From JASBTN01 sp965228805 (GTDB lineage: Bacteria > Pseudomonadota > Alphaproteobacteria > Rhodobacterales > Rhodobacteraceae): 64,000 nt of DNA. This document shows positions 43,483 to 51,766 of this stretch, piece after piece. The first letter of the stretch is position 1; every line of letters starts with the position of its first letter. The notes below the pieces were generated by a model, which saw only the letters and a program-made list of their open reading frames with translations, ran no database searches and was not told the origin of the DNA. A program made the translations under genes and the position numbers. Location of the stretch: contig NZ_CBDDIE010000003.1 in assembly GCF_965228805.1 (NCBI RefSeq), forward strand, positions 1,240,001 to 1,304,000. The letters run 5' to 3'.

Positions 43483-43522
43483 TTGCTTGACCCGCCCCCG
43501 TTCCGCGTGGTCAGAAAGACCC

Positions 43523-44254
43523 ATGGCACGAGCAGCAAAATCCAAGGAAAAGCCCAAGGCGAAACCCGCCCGCTGGCGCCCACGCCCGCTGCGTTGGACC
43601 CTGCGCCAGATGCGCCGAATCCTGCTGCTGGCCATCGGCGTCTTTGCCCTGGCCATCAGCTTCTACGCCCTCTTCGACCCTTGGACGACGCCCTATATGA
43701 TCGGCGAACGCGGCCGATTGGGCGAGATCGACTATCAATGGGTGCCGCTTGATGAGGTCGCCCCGGTCATGGCCCGGTCGGTGGTTGCCGCCGAGGACGC
43801 GAATTTCTGCGCCCATTGGGGCTTCGACATGGGTGCCATCCGCGCGGCCATCGAAGAAGGTGGCGGGCGCGGGGCCTCCACGCTCAGCCAACAGGTGGTC
43901 AAGAACGTCTATCTCTGGCACGGGCGCAGCTGGGTGCGTAAGGCGCTGGAGGCGTTGATCACTCCCGGCATGGAACTGGTCTGGTCCAAGCGCCGCATCA
44001 TCGAGGTCTATCTGAACGTGGCCGAGTTCGATGAGGGTGTGTTTGGTGTCGAAGCCGCCGCGCGTCACTACTTCGGTGTGGGCCCCGAAGACCTCTCCGC
44101 GCAGCAGGCCGCATTGCTGGCCGCGTTGCTTCCGGATCCCAAACGCCGATCCGCCGCGCGACCCTCGGCCTTTGTCCAGCGACGTGCCGCCAGCATCCGT
44201 GATGGGGCCGCAACGATCCGCCGGGACGGGCGCGCGGCCTGTTTCGAGGATTGA
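43523..44254 (+). CDS. mtgA: Monofunctional biosynthetic peptidoglycan transglycosylase
   Basis: A 243-residue family GT51 enzyme: a basic N-terminus, one membrane helix (ILLLAIGVFALAISFYALF, about 34-52), catalytic Glu in VVAAEDANFCAHWGFD, then GGGRGASTLSQQVVKN and RRIIEVYLNVAEFDEGVFG. It polymerises lipid II glycan chains at the periplasmic face. The start at 43523 is preferred to the in-frame ATG at 43487, which touches the preceding terminator. Confidence 0.93.
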   Translation: MARAAKSKEKPKAKPARWRPRPLRWTLRQMRRILLLAIGVFALAISFYALFDPWTTPYMIGERGRLGEIDYQWVPLDEVAPVMARSVVAAEDANFCAHWGFDMGAIRAAIEEGGGRGASTLSQQVVKNVYLWHGRSWVRKALEALITPGMELVWSKRRIIEVYLNVAEFDEGVFGVEAAARHYFGVGPEDLSAQQAALLAALLPDPKRRSAARPSAFVQRRAASIRDGAATIRRDGRAACFED

Positions 44255-44311
44255 TCCTCCTGCCCATTTTGCGGCAATAGAGAGGAAACGCGCACGATTG
44301 CAGAGTTTCCC

Positions 44312-44977
44312 ATGATCCGACTGTTCCACGTCCCCCTGTCCCCCTTCTGCCGCAAGGTCCGCCTGTCGCTGGCCGAAAAGAAGTTGGAGGTCGAGCTGGT
44401 CGAGGAAAGGTACTGGGAGAAAAGCGCCGAATTCCTGCGCCGTAACCCGGCGGGCAAGGTGCCGGTCCTGAAGATGGACGGTAAAGTTCTGACGGAAAGC
44501 GCGGCGATCTGTGAATATATCGAGGAGCGCCACCCGACACCGCCGCTGATGCCTACCGACCCGGATGGCAAATACGAGGTGCGTCGCCTGGTCACCTGGT
44601 TCGATGACAAGTTCCATCACGAGGTCACCTCGAAACTGCTATATGAGCGGGTCAACAAGAAGGTGATGAAACAGGGTTACCCGGACTCCACCTCTGTGAA
44701 AGCCGGGGCCAAGGCGATCAAGTATCACCTGGATTACATGGGCTGGCTGCTGGACCAGCGCCGCTGGCTGGCGGGCGATCAGATGAGCCTGGCCGATTTC
44801 GCCGCCGCCGCGCATCTGTCGGCGCTGGATTACATTTCGGACGTGGACTGGAACCGCAACGCGAACGTGCGCGAGTGGTACGCCAAGATCAAATCGCGCC
44901 CCGCGTTTCGCTCGATCCTGGCCGACCAGGTGCCCGGCTTCCCGCCGCCCGGCCACTATGCGGATCTGGACTTTTGA
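44312..44977 (+). CDS. Glutathione S-transferase family protein
   Basis: A 221-residue GST-like protein: N-terminal thioredoxin-like domain with PLSPFCRKVRLSLAEK (possible catalytic Ser/Cys), the cis-Pro GKVPVL, TESAAICEYIEE, and a helical C-terminal domain with RRWLAGDQMSLADFAAAAHL (the N-capping box). It probably conjugates or reduces electrophiles with glutathione; the substrate is unknown. The queG TTG start overlaps its stop, so they are co-translated. Confidence 0.88.
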   Translation: MIRLFHVPLSPFCRKVRLSLAEKKLEVELVEERYWEKSAEFLRRNPAGKVPVLKMDGKVLTESAAICEYIEERHPTPPLMPTDPDGKYEVRRLVTWFDDKFHHEVTSKLLYERVNKKVMKQGYPDSTSVKAGAKAIKYHLDYMGWLLDQRRWLAGDQMSLADFAAAAHLSALDYISDVDWNRNANVREWYAKIKSRPAFRSILADQVPGFPPPGHYADLDF

Positions 44978-46017
44978 CCGCCGAGGTCAAAGTCGCGATC
45001 ATCGACAAGGCGCTTGAGGAAGGGTTTGCGCAAGCGGGTGTCTGCCGCCCGGATGCCGTGCCTGAAATTGCCGACCGTCTGGCGCAGTTCGTGGCCGAGG
45101 GCAAACATGGCGACATGGGCTGGATGGGTGAGCGCATGCATTGGCGCGGAAACCCCGCCGCGCTTTGGCCCGAGGCGCGATCGGTCATCATGCTGGCCGA
45201 ACCCTATACGCAGGACCACGACCCCCGTGATGTGCTAGCCATGCCCGACCGCGGTGCGATCAGCGTCTATGCGCAGAACCGCGACTATCACGACATCGTC
45301 AAGAAGCGGCTGAAACGGGTCGGGCGCTGGCTGATCGACCAGTACGGGGGTGAAATCAAGGTTTTCGTCGACACTGCCCCGGTGATGGAAAAACCCCTGG
45401 CTGCTGCCGCCGGGTTGGGCTGGCAGGGCAAACATACAAACCTTCTGTCCCGCGAGTTGGGCAGCTGGTTCTTCCTGGGCGCGATCTTCACCACGCTCGA
45501 GCTGCCGGTGGATGAGCCGGGGCGGGAGAACTGCGGGACTTGTACTGCCTGCCTGGATGTCTGTCCGACCAATGCGTTTCCCGCGCCCTTCCAGTTGGAT
45601 GCGCGACGCTGCATTTCCTACCTGACGATTGAGCATCAGGGGCCGATCGACCCCGAACTGCGGCCCCTGCTGGGCAACCATATCTACGGCTGCGATGACT
45701 GTCTGGCGGCCTGCCCGTGGAACAAGTTCGCGGTCGAGGCGCATGAGCTGCGCTATGCCGCGCGCGATGATCTGCTGGCACCGAAACTGGCAGATCTGGT
45801 CGCCCTGGGTGATTCGGAATTTCGCAGTTTTTTCAGCGGCTCGCCGGTAAAACGGCTGGGCCGCGACCGTTTTGTGCGCAATGTGCTCTACGCCATCGGA
45901 AACTCCCGCGACGTCAGCCTGATCCCGACCGTGAGGCAGCTTGTCGCAGACCCGGCCCCGGTGGTGGCAGACGCTGCGCGATGGGCCCTTGAAATACTGG
46001 AAAACAAACCGCGCTAG
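44974..46017 (+). CDS. queG: Epoxyqueuosine reductase QueG (TTG start)
   Basis: A 347-residue enzyme that reduces epoxyqueuosine in tRNA to queuosine, using cobalamin and two 4Fe-4S clusters. The cluster motifs CGTCTACLDVCPTNA and CDDCLAACPWNKF are clear, DTAPVMEKPLAAAAGLGWQGK is the conserved catalytic/cobalamin region and a short HEAT-like tail ends the protein. The start is TTG at 44974, inside the GST stop (TTGA); no suitable ATG gives the family length. The cobalamin need fits the B12 uptake operon elsewhere in the window. Confidence 0.93.
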   Translation: MTAEVKVAIIDKALEEGFAQAGVCRPDAVPEIADRLAQFVAEGKHGDMGWMGERMHWRGNPAALWPEARSVIMLAEPYTQDHDPRDVLAMPDRGAISVYAQNRDYHDIVKKRLKRVGRWLIDQYGGEIKVFVDTAPVMEKPLAAAAGLGWQGKHTNLLSRELGSWFFLGAIFTTLELPVDEPGRENCGTCTACLDVCPTNAFPAPFQLDARRCISYLTIEHQGPIDPELRPLLGNHIYGCDDCLAACPWNKFAVEAHELRYAARDDLLAPKLADLVALGDSEFRSFFSGSPVKRLGRDRFVRNVLYAIGNSRDVSLIPTVRQLVADPAPVVADAARWALEILENKPR

Positions 46018-46026
46018 GGCCGCCAT

Positions 46027-46040
46027 TTGATCTGGATCAA
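46027..46040. promoter_or_regulatory. FNR/FnrL-type binding site
   Basis: TTGATCTGGATCAA matches the TTGAT-N4-ATCAA consensus exactly. It lies 79 bases before the cytochrome c peroxidase start, a good place for an activator, suggesting induction at low oxygen. Confidence 0.8.
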
Positions 46041-46118
46041 TTTCCTGGAATTGTTCTAAATCAAAGTGTATTTTGAATAAGAATTAGAATGCTTCCAATG
46101 CGTAACTTGGAGGCTACA

Positions 46119-47159
46119 ATGCAACGCATCATCCCCACTCTTCTGGCATCCACCCTGCTGGCCAGCCCGGCCCTGGCCAATGACCTGCGCGAGGCGGCTC
46201 TGGACATGTTCAAACCCTTGCCCTCGACCGTGCCGGCGGTGGCGGACAACCCGATCACGCCCGCCAAGATCGAGCTGGGCAAGATGCTCTATTTCGATCC
46301 GCGCCTGTCTGCTTCGGGTGTGTTCAGCTGTTATTCCTGCCACAACCTTGCGACTGGTGGGGACGACAATTTGGAGACCTCCATCGGTCACGGCTGGCAA
46401 AAGGGGCCGCGCAATGCGCCGACCGTTCTGAACTCGGTCCTGAACGAGGCGCAGTTCTGGGACGGTCGCGCCGCCGACCTGGCCGAGCAGGCCAAGGGCC
46501 CGATCCAGGCCGGGGTCGAGATGGCCAACACGCCCGCCAATGTGGTCGCCACGCTGAACTCCATGCCCGGCTATGTCGCCGCTTTCGACAGTGCTTTCGA
46601 CGGTGGGGATGCGGTCAGCTTCGACAATATGGCCAAGGCGATCGAGGCTTTCGAGGCGACCCTGCTGACCCCCGCGCCCTTTGATGCCTGGCTGAACGGA
46701 AATGACGCTGCGCTGAGCGAGGTCGAGCTGGCCGGGCTCGAGCTGTTCATGGACAAGGGTTGCGCCAGCTGCCATTCGGGCGTGAACGTGGGCGGCCATG
46801 GCTATTACCCGTTCGGTCTGATCGAAAAGCCCGGCAGCGACGTGCTGCCCGAGGGCGACAAGGGCCGCTTTGCGGTGACGGAAACCGCCGATGACGAATA
46901 CGTCTTCCGGGCCTCGCCACTGCGCAATATCGCCGAAACCGCACCCTATTTCCATTCCGGCAAGGTCTGGGACCTCAAGGTCGCCGTGCAGATCATGGCG
47001 GAAAGCCAACTGGGAGAAGAGCTGACGGATGGGGAAGCCGATCAGATCGTCGCCTTCCTGGGGGCGCTGTCGGGCCCCGTGCCTGCGGTTTCGGTCCCGG
47101 CCCTTCCTGCAGAAACCGGTACCACCCCGCGTCCGACGGCAGAGATCCTGCCGCAATGA
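46119..47159 (+). CDS. Di-heme cytochrome c peroxidase
   Basis: A 346-residue periplasmic protein with a signal peptide (residues 1-20, after PALA) and two heme sites: CYSCH (71-75) and CASCH (215-219). This is the bacterial CCP/MauG family layout; CCP reduces hydrogen peroxide with electrons from cytochrome c. GGAGG seven bases upstream selects the start at 46119 over earlier ATGs. Control by the FNR-type site fits the microaerobic induction known for many CCP genes. The MauG-like alternative cannot be excluded. Confidence 0.88.
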   Translation: MQRIIPTLLASTLLASPALANDLREAALDMFKPLPSTVPAVADNPITPAKIELGKMLYFDPRLSASGVFSCYSCHNLATGGDDNLETSIGHGWQKGPRNAPTVLNSVLNEAQFWDGRAADLAEQAKGPIQAGVEMANTPANVVATLNSMPGYVAAFDSAFDGGDAVSFDNMAKAIEAFEATLLTPAPFDAWLNGNDAALSEVELAGLELFMDKGCASCHSGVNVGGHGYYPFGLIEKPGSDVLPEGDKGRFAVTETADDEYVFRASPLRNIAETAPYFHSGKVWDLKVAVQIMAESQLGEELTDGEADQIVAFLGALSGPVPAVSVPALPAETGTTPRPTAEILPQ

Positions 47160-47180
47160 TCCCACATCAGGGGTGAAGTC

Positions 47181-47210
47181 AGGTCGGTCCCTTCGGGGGC
47201 CGACCTTTGT
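47181..47210 (+). terminator. Terminator after the peroxidase gene
   Basis: AGGTCGG (47181-47187) pairs with CCGACCT (47200-47206) and is followed by TTGT; the tail is short, so strength is uncertain. Confidence 0.6.
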
Positions 47211-47647
47211 CAGTCTGCCGGGGGTTTCACGCTCATCCGATAGGCTTCGACGGCCTTGTTGATCCCGCTGGAGGCTTCGGACAATGGGTAGGGGCCAATC
47301 GTTGAAGGGCCGATCACATAGGTGACCCAGGTGCCCGATCCACCGGTGCGCGCAAATTTCACGTTTACATGGACCCCCTTGGCGCGAAAGGCGTTGGAAA
47401 AGGCACGGTGCATCTCGGCCTGGGACTTGCCGTCGGAATAGCGCGGATCGTAGGAGATATGCGCCACGATCTCGAATACCGGGCCGCCGCCACGTTCGAA
47501 GGCATCCAGGCTCTCGCGGGTAATGCCCAGGGGGCGCACGTGGGGGTTCTTGGTAAACCAGTAATAGGTCAGCGCACCGGCGGTCGGAGCAACCACCAGG
47601 AGGATGACGATCAGCAGGTGCATGACGCTGCGCTGCATTACCAGCAT
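47210..47647 (-). CDS. Small membrane-anchored protein of unknown function
   Basis: A 145-residue protein with an N-terminal helix (MHLLIVILLVVAPTAGALTYYWF, about 10-32) and a soluble part with DPRYSDGKSQAEMHRAFSNA and VTYVIGPSTIGPYPLSEA, probably periplasmic. Not recognised. The start at 47647 is set by GATAGGAG eight bases upstream; this ribosome site lies inside the 47654-47686 hairpin that follows ilvE. Confidence 0.6.
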   Translation of the reverse strand: MLVMQRSVMHLLIVILLVVAPTAGALTYYWFTKNPHVRPLGITRESLDAFERGGGPVFEIVAHISYDPRYSDGKSQAEMHRAFSNAFRAKGVHVNVKFARTGGSGTWVTYVIGPSTIGPYPLSEASSGINKAVEAYRMSVKPPAD

Positions 47648-47653
47648 AAGAAA

Positions 47654-47686
47654 ACTCCTATCCCAAGTTGACCTCAGGATAGGAGT
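47654..47686 (-). terminator. Hairpin after ilvE that overlaps the next ribosome site
   Basis: ACTCCTATCC (minus strand 47686-47677) pairs perfectly with GGATAGGAGT (47663-47654), followed on that strand by TTTCTT. It can act as the ilvE terminator, and its 3' arm contains the AGGAG of the downstream gene, so folding would also hide that ribosome site. Confidence 0.6.
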
Positions 47687-47712
47687 CACAGGTTCAAAAC
47701 CGGTTAATACGC

Positions 47713-48579
47713 TTACGAGCGCACCAATTTCTCATAGGCTTCCGAGATCTCACGGGTCAGCGCGCCGACCTCGAAATGCCAGTCGCCGATCTGGCCGACC
47801 GGGGTGACCTCGGCGGCGGAGCCAGTCAGCCAGCACTGTTCGAACCCGTCCAGCTCGTCCGGCATGATGTGGCGTTCATGCACGGTGATGCCACGCTCCT
47901 TCAGCATGCCGATCACGGTCTGACGGGTCAGCCCGTTCAGGATCGCGTCGGGCAGCGGCGTATGCACTTCGCCGTCCTTGACGAAGAAGACATTGGCGCC
48001 GGTCGCCTCGGCCACGTAGCCGCGGTAGTCCATGAACAGCGCGTCCGAGCAGCCCTTTGCCTCGGCGGCGTGTTTCGACATGGTGCAGATCATGTAAAGA
48101 CCCGCAGCCTTGGCAGCGGTCGGGATCGTTTCCGGCGAGGGGCGTTTCCACTTGGCCACGTCCAGCTTGGCACCCTTCATCTTGGCATCGCCGTAATAGT
48201 CACCCCATTCCCAGGCGGTGACTGCCATGCGGACCGGGTTGCGTGCGGCGCTGACACCCATGTCTTCGCCCGCACCACGCCAAGCCAGAACGCGCACATA
48301 GGCGTTGGTCAGGTTGTTGGCGTCCAGCACGGCGCGTTTGGCTGCCTCGATCTCGTCAACGGTGTAGGGGATCGGCATGTCCATCAGCTCGCCGGATTTC
48401 AGCAGGCGTTCCGAGTGTTTGCGGCTGAGGAACACCTTGCCCTCATAGCAGCGCTCGCCCTCGAATACCGACGAGGCATAATGCAGCGCGTGGCTCAGGA
48501 TATGTACCTGCGCGTCGCGCCAGTCCACCATCTTGCCATCCATCCAGATCTTGCCGTCGCGGTCTTCGTATCCGCTCAT
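47713..48579 (-). CDS. ilvE: Branched-chain amino acid aminotransferase
   Basis: A 288-residue class IV PLP aminotransferase: SHALHYASSVFEGERCY at the start, the Lys in TAAKAAGLYM, GYVAEATGANVFFVKDG and AILNGLTRQTVIGML, and the C-terminal LTGSAAEVTPVGQIG. It interconverts leucine, isoleucine and valine with their keto-acids. The start at 48579 (MSGYEDRDG) is chosen for its spacing to AAAGGA; ATG at 48585 is an alternative. It diverges from the PetP/PetR-like regulator genes. Confidence 0.93.
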   Translation of the reverse strand: MSGYEDRDGKIWMDGKMVDWRDAQVHILSHALHYASSVFEGERCYEGKVFLSRKHSERLLKSGELMDMPIPYTVDEIEAAKRAVLDANNLTNAYVRVLAWRGAGEDMGVSAARNPVRMAVTAWEWGDYYGDAKMKGAKLDVAKWKRPSPETIPTAAKAAGLYMICTMSKHAAEAKGCSDALFMDYRGYVAEATGANVFFVKDGEVHTPLPDAILNGLTRQTVIGMLKERGITVHERHIMPDELDGFEQCWLTGSAAEVTPVGQIGDWHFEVGALTREISEAYEKLVRS

Positions 48580-48628
48580 GACCATGTTCCTTTGCTGTGC
48601 CACCTCGGGCGTTTCAAATTTGCGATTG

Positions 48629-48667
48629 TTGCGAAGATATGGCCGGTTCGGACATAATATTTCGCAA
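48629..48667. promoter_or_regulatory. Inverted repeat between ilvE and the MarR-type gene
   Basis: TTGCGAAGATAT (48629-48640) and ATATTTCGCAA (48657-48667) are near-perfect inverted repeats in the divergent promoter region, a possible site for the MarR-type regulator encoded next. Confidence 0.35.
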
Positions 48668-48758
48668 AATCCGACGATGGCTATCAATTGATTCTTGGAA
48701 AGTCAACAAGGCTGACATAAAATCCAAAACTGAAACATCAAACGTGATGAGGCGGCAG

Positions 48759-49277
48759 ATGAATGACGGGCGGGCGCCAGGGGGGTCTCCGGGAGGACAG
48801 TCGCTGCTGTTCTTGACGGACGAACAGCTGCGCAAAGGGATCGAGGCGATGTTTTTCGCCTATCGTGGCTTTACCGCCGACCCGGATCGCATCCTGGATG
48901 AAAAAGGCTATGGGCGCGCGCATCATCGCGCGATCCACTTCATCTCGCGCAGCCCGGGCACCACGGTGAACAATCTTCTGTCGATATTGGGCGTGACGAA
49001 ACAGAGCCTTAACCGGGTGCTGCGTACCCTGGTCGAGGACGGGTTGGTCGAAAGCCGGGTCGGCACGCGGGACAAGCGCGAGCGGCATCTGTTCCTGACC
49101 GACGAAGGCGAGGCGTTGGAACGTGAGTTGTCGGATGCGCAACGTGAGCGCATGCGGGTCGCTTACCGTGAGGCCGGGCCGGAGGCGGTCCAGGGATTTC
49201 GTGCGGTGCTGGAGGCGATGATGGACCCCGAGCTGCGCCGCCTGTTCAACCGGTTGAAGGATGCGGGACATGAGTGA
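48759..49277 (+). CDS. petP: MarR-family regulator, PetP-like
   Basis: A 172-residue winged-helix protein: AHHRAIHFISRSPGTTVNNLL then GVTKQSLNRVLRTLVEDGLVESR and the wing GTRDKRERHLFLTDEG. The pairing with an OmpR-type regulator by an 8-base overlap is that of the petPR genes of Rhodobacter, where PetR is needed for cytochrome bc1 expression; this name rests on context and similarity. The start at 48759 has GAGG six bases upstream; 48747 is an alternative. Confidence 0.7.
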   Translation: MNDGRAPGGSPGGQSLLFLTDEQLRKGIEAMFFAYRGFTADPDRILDEKGYGRAHHRAIHFISRSPGTTVNNLLSILGVTKQSLNRVLRTLVEDGLVESRVGTRDKRERHLFLTDEGEALERELSDAQRERMRVAYREAGPEAVQGFRAVLEAMMDPELRRLFNRLKDAGHE

Positions 49278-49971
49278 CGGAAATGATACCCACCTGCTGA
49301 TTGTGGATGACGACGAACGCATTCGCGGGCTGTTGCAGAAGTTTCTGATTCGCCATGGGTTCTGGGTTTCGGCCGCGCGGGATGCGGCTCATGCGCGGCG
49401 CCTGTTGGATGGGTTGGAGTTCGACATGATCGTCATGGATGTGATGATGCCGGGCGAAGACGGGATCAGCCTGACCCGCGACCTGCGCGGGCGCATTGCC
49501 ACGCCGATCTTGTTGTTGACCGCCAAGGGCGAGACCGAAGATCGCATCGCCGGGCTCGAAGCCGGGGCGGATGATTACCTGGCAAAACCGTTCGAGCCCA
49601 AGGAGCTTTTGCTGCGCATCAACGCGATCCTGCGCCGCGTGCCGCAGGTGGCCGCGGACCTGGCGCCGAAGATGCTGCAACTGGGTCCGGTGCGCTATGA
49701 CGTCGAACGGGGCGAGCTATGGTCGGGCGAAGAGCTGGTGCGGCTGACCGCCACGGAAAGCCAGTTGATGAAGATCTTTGCCGGTTCGGTCGGCGAGCCG
49801 GTCAGCCGGGGCGATCTGGTCGAACAGTTGGGCCGTGCCGAGGGCCAGGCCCAGGAGCGCGCTGTGGACGTGCAGATCACCCGGTTGCGCAAGAAGATCG
49901 AGAGCGACCCGAAACAGCCCCGCTTCCTGCAAACCGTGCGCGGCGCGGGTTACATGCTGGCGCCGGAATAG
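49270..49971 (+). CDS. petR: OmpR-family response regulator, PetR-like
   Basis: A 233-residue regulator: receiver domain with LLIVDDDERIRGLL (acidic pocket), the phospho-acceptor Asp in FDMIVMDVMMPGEDG and Lys in DDYLAKPFEP, then a winged-helix DNA-binding domain with VDVQITRLRKKIESDP and LQTVRGAGYMLAPE. No histidine kinase is adjacent, as for PetR. It overlaps the MarR-type gene; AAGGA lies eight bases before the chosen start. Confidence 0.82.
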   Translation: MSDGNDTHLLIVDDDERIRGLLQKFLIRHGFWVSAARDAAHARRLLDGLEFDMIVMDVMMPGEDGISLTRDLRGRIATPILLLTAKGETEDRIAGLEAGADDYLAKPFEPKELLLRINAILRRVPQVAADLAPKMLQLGPVRYDVERGELWSGEELVRLTATESQLMKIFAGSVGEPVSRGDLVEQLGRAEGQAQERAVDVQITRLRKKIESDPKQPRFLQTVRGAGYMLAPE

Positions 49972-49989
49972 GCGCCTCTGCCGGTCCGG

Positions 49990-50541
49990 TCAGTTCAGGT
50001 AATCCGCGCAGACCTTCGGGATGTCACCCGGCCAAAGCGCAAGGGGCAGAACGGTCATCTCGGTCGGACGAATGATCCGGGTGCGATCGGGGCCGATGTC
50101 AACGAAGGTCTTGCCTGACAGGAAGTTCATGTCACAAGTGCCCTGATCGTTCAGGTTCAGCGTGTCGTACCAGTCATAGGTATAGCCTGCGACCACGAAC
50201 ACGCCGCGCCGATAGGCGATGGTCAGGGTTTCGTGCCAACGGTTGCGGCCGATGGCTTCGTTCATCGAAATGACCTGCAATGACCCGTGAGGGGTGACGG
50301 CCAGTTCAGGCTCCTGCCCGATGCCGCCGACCCAGGCGATACCGGGCACCTCCAAAACGAAATTGCCGTTGTTCCAGATCTTCAGAGTCGCGTCATCGCC
50401 GCGCTGCATCGCGATCAGCTCGGCGCGATCATTGAGCCCCTCGCCGGTGAAATCGGCCACCAGGGTGGTGGAAAACTCCTGCGCCAGAGTTGGGCTTGCC
50501 GTTAGGGCAAGGGCGGCAACAAGGGAAACAAGGTGTCGCAT
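49990..50541 (-). CDS. Secreted protein of unknown function
   Basis: A 183-residue protein with a signal peptide (residues 1-20, after PTLA) followed by FSTTLVADFTGEGLNDRAELIAMQ, which resembles an FG-GAP-type repeat (Asp-x-x-Gly-Asp-Gly-like turn), and a beta-rich remainder. Probably periplasmic or exported. The start at 50541 is chosen for the signal peptide. It diverges from the deacetylase-like gene. Confidence 0.65.
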   Translation of the reverse strand: MRHLVSLVAALALTASPTLAQEFSTTLVADFTGEGLNDRAELIAMQRGDDATLKIWNNGNFVLEVPGIAWVGGIGQEPELAVTPHGSLQVISMNEAIGRNRWHETLTIAYRRGVFVVAGYTYDWYDTLNLNDQGTCDMNFLSGKTFVDIGPDRTRIIRPTEMTVLPLALWPGDIPKVCADYLN

Positions 50542-50591
50542 ATTGATCTTTCTCAATGGTTTGCCTCCGACTATTGCCATAGGCTCCGGCC

Positions 50592-51527
50592 ATGACAACC
50601 GCTCTGTTCACCCACCCCGCCAGCCTGGATCACGTCACCCCTCACGGCCACCCGGAACAGGTGGCGCGGATCGAGGCGATCGAGGCGGTGTTGTCCGCCC
50701 CCGAGTTTGCGGCGCTGGACCGCCGCCTGGCCCCGCTTGGCGAACTGGAGACCATCCGCAAGGGTCATTCCAAGGTCTATTACAACCGCATCAAGGCGGC
50801 GATGCCGGACTATGGCGACGCGCATCTGGACCCTGACACGTTTATGTCACCTGGCACCTGGGAGGCGGCCTTGCGCGCAGTTGGCGGGGCCGTGGCCGCT
50901 GTCGATGCGGTCATGACTGGCGAGGCTACCAACGCTTTCGTCGCCACTCGTCCGCCGGGGCACCACGCCGAAAAAGCCCGCGCGATGGGGTTCTGTTTCT
51001 TCTCGAACGTGGCGATTGCGGCGATCCATGCGGCTAATGAATACGACCTTGGGCGCGTCGCGGTGATCGACTTCGACGTGCACCACGGCAATGGCACGCA
51101 GGATGTGCTGTGGCACGAAAGTCGGGTCAAGTTCGCCTCCTCCCACCAAATGCCCTTCTACCCGTTCACCGGCGGGATCCACCAGAAAGGCGCCTTCGGG
51201 CAGATCATCAACGTGCCGCTTGAGGAAGCCACCGGCGGTGCGGTCATGCGTGACGCCTACGAGGAAAAGGTCTTTCCAGTTCTGCGAGACTATGACCCCG
51301 ACCTGATCGTGGTCTCGGCGGGTTTCGACGCCCATGTCCGCGACCCACTGGCGGGGCTGCAATGGGAGAACGAGGATTTTTCCTGGCTGGCGACCCGCAT
51401 CTGCGATCTGGCCTCCGAATGCTGCGCCGGGCGGGTGGTGTCCTGCCTGGAAGGCGGCTATGATCTCACGGCCCTGGGCGAGAGCGTCGGGGCATATGTG
51501 AGGGTCATGATGGAGCGCGGGGCATGA
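50592..51527 (+). CDS. Histone-deacetylase-family hydrolase
   Basis: A 311-residue zinc hydrolase of the HDAC/acetylpolyamine amidohydrolase/AcuC superfamily: RPPGHHAEKARAMGFCFFSN with the catalytic His pair, VIDFDVHHGNGTQD with zinc-binding Asp and His, and SAGFDAHVRDPL with another zinc Asp. It probably removes acetyl groups from small molecules or protein lysines. It overlaps xseB by 4 bases in a four-gene block with ispA and dxs that is usual in Rhodobacteraceae. Confidence 0.92.
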   Translation: MTTALFTHPASLDHVTPHGHPEQVARIEAIEAVLSAPEFAALDRRLAPLGELETIRKGHSKVYYNRIKAAMPDYGDAHLDPDTFMSPGTWEAALRAVGGAVAAVDAVMTGEATNAFVATRPPGHHAEKARAMGFCFFSNVAIAAIHAANEYDLGRVAVIDFDVHHGNGTQDVLWHESRVKFASSHQMPFYPFTGGIHQKGAFGQIINVPLEEATGGAVMRDAYEEKVFPVLRDYDPDLIVVSAGFDAHVRDPLAGLQWENEDFSWLATRICDLASECCAGRVVSCLEGGYDLTALGESVGAYVRVMMERGA

Positions 51528-51766
51528 GCGGCAAGCCTGTGGAAGAAATGAGCTTCGAGGAAGCGATGCGCGAGCTGGAAGGCGTGGTCGGCCAGCTGGA
51601 ACGCGGCGACGTGGCGCTGGAGGCGTCGATCAAGCTCTACGAACGCGGCGCTGCCTTGAAGGCGCGCTGTGAAACCACCTTGAAGGAGGCCGAGGAAAAG
51701 GTCGCCGCGATCACCCTGGATGCGAACGGCACCCCCACCGGCACCAAACCGGTCGAAGGGCTGTAA
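51524..51766 (+). CDS. xseB: Exodeoxyribonuclease VII small subunit
   Basis: An 80-residue protein with SFEEAMRELEGVVGQLERGDVALEASIKLYERG, the family pattern of XseB, forming a long helical hairpin that binds the large subunit XseA. The complex degrades single-stranded DNA. Overlaps its neighbours on both sides (ATGA and TAATG). Confidence 0.95.
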   Translation: MSGKPVEEMSFEEAMRELEGVVGQLERGDVALEASIKLYERGAALKARCETTLKEAEEKVAAITLDANGTPTGTKPVEGL

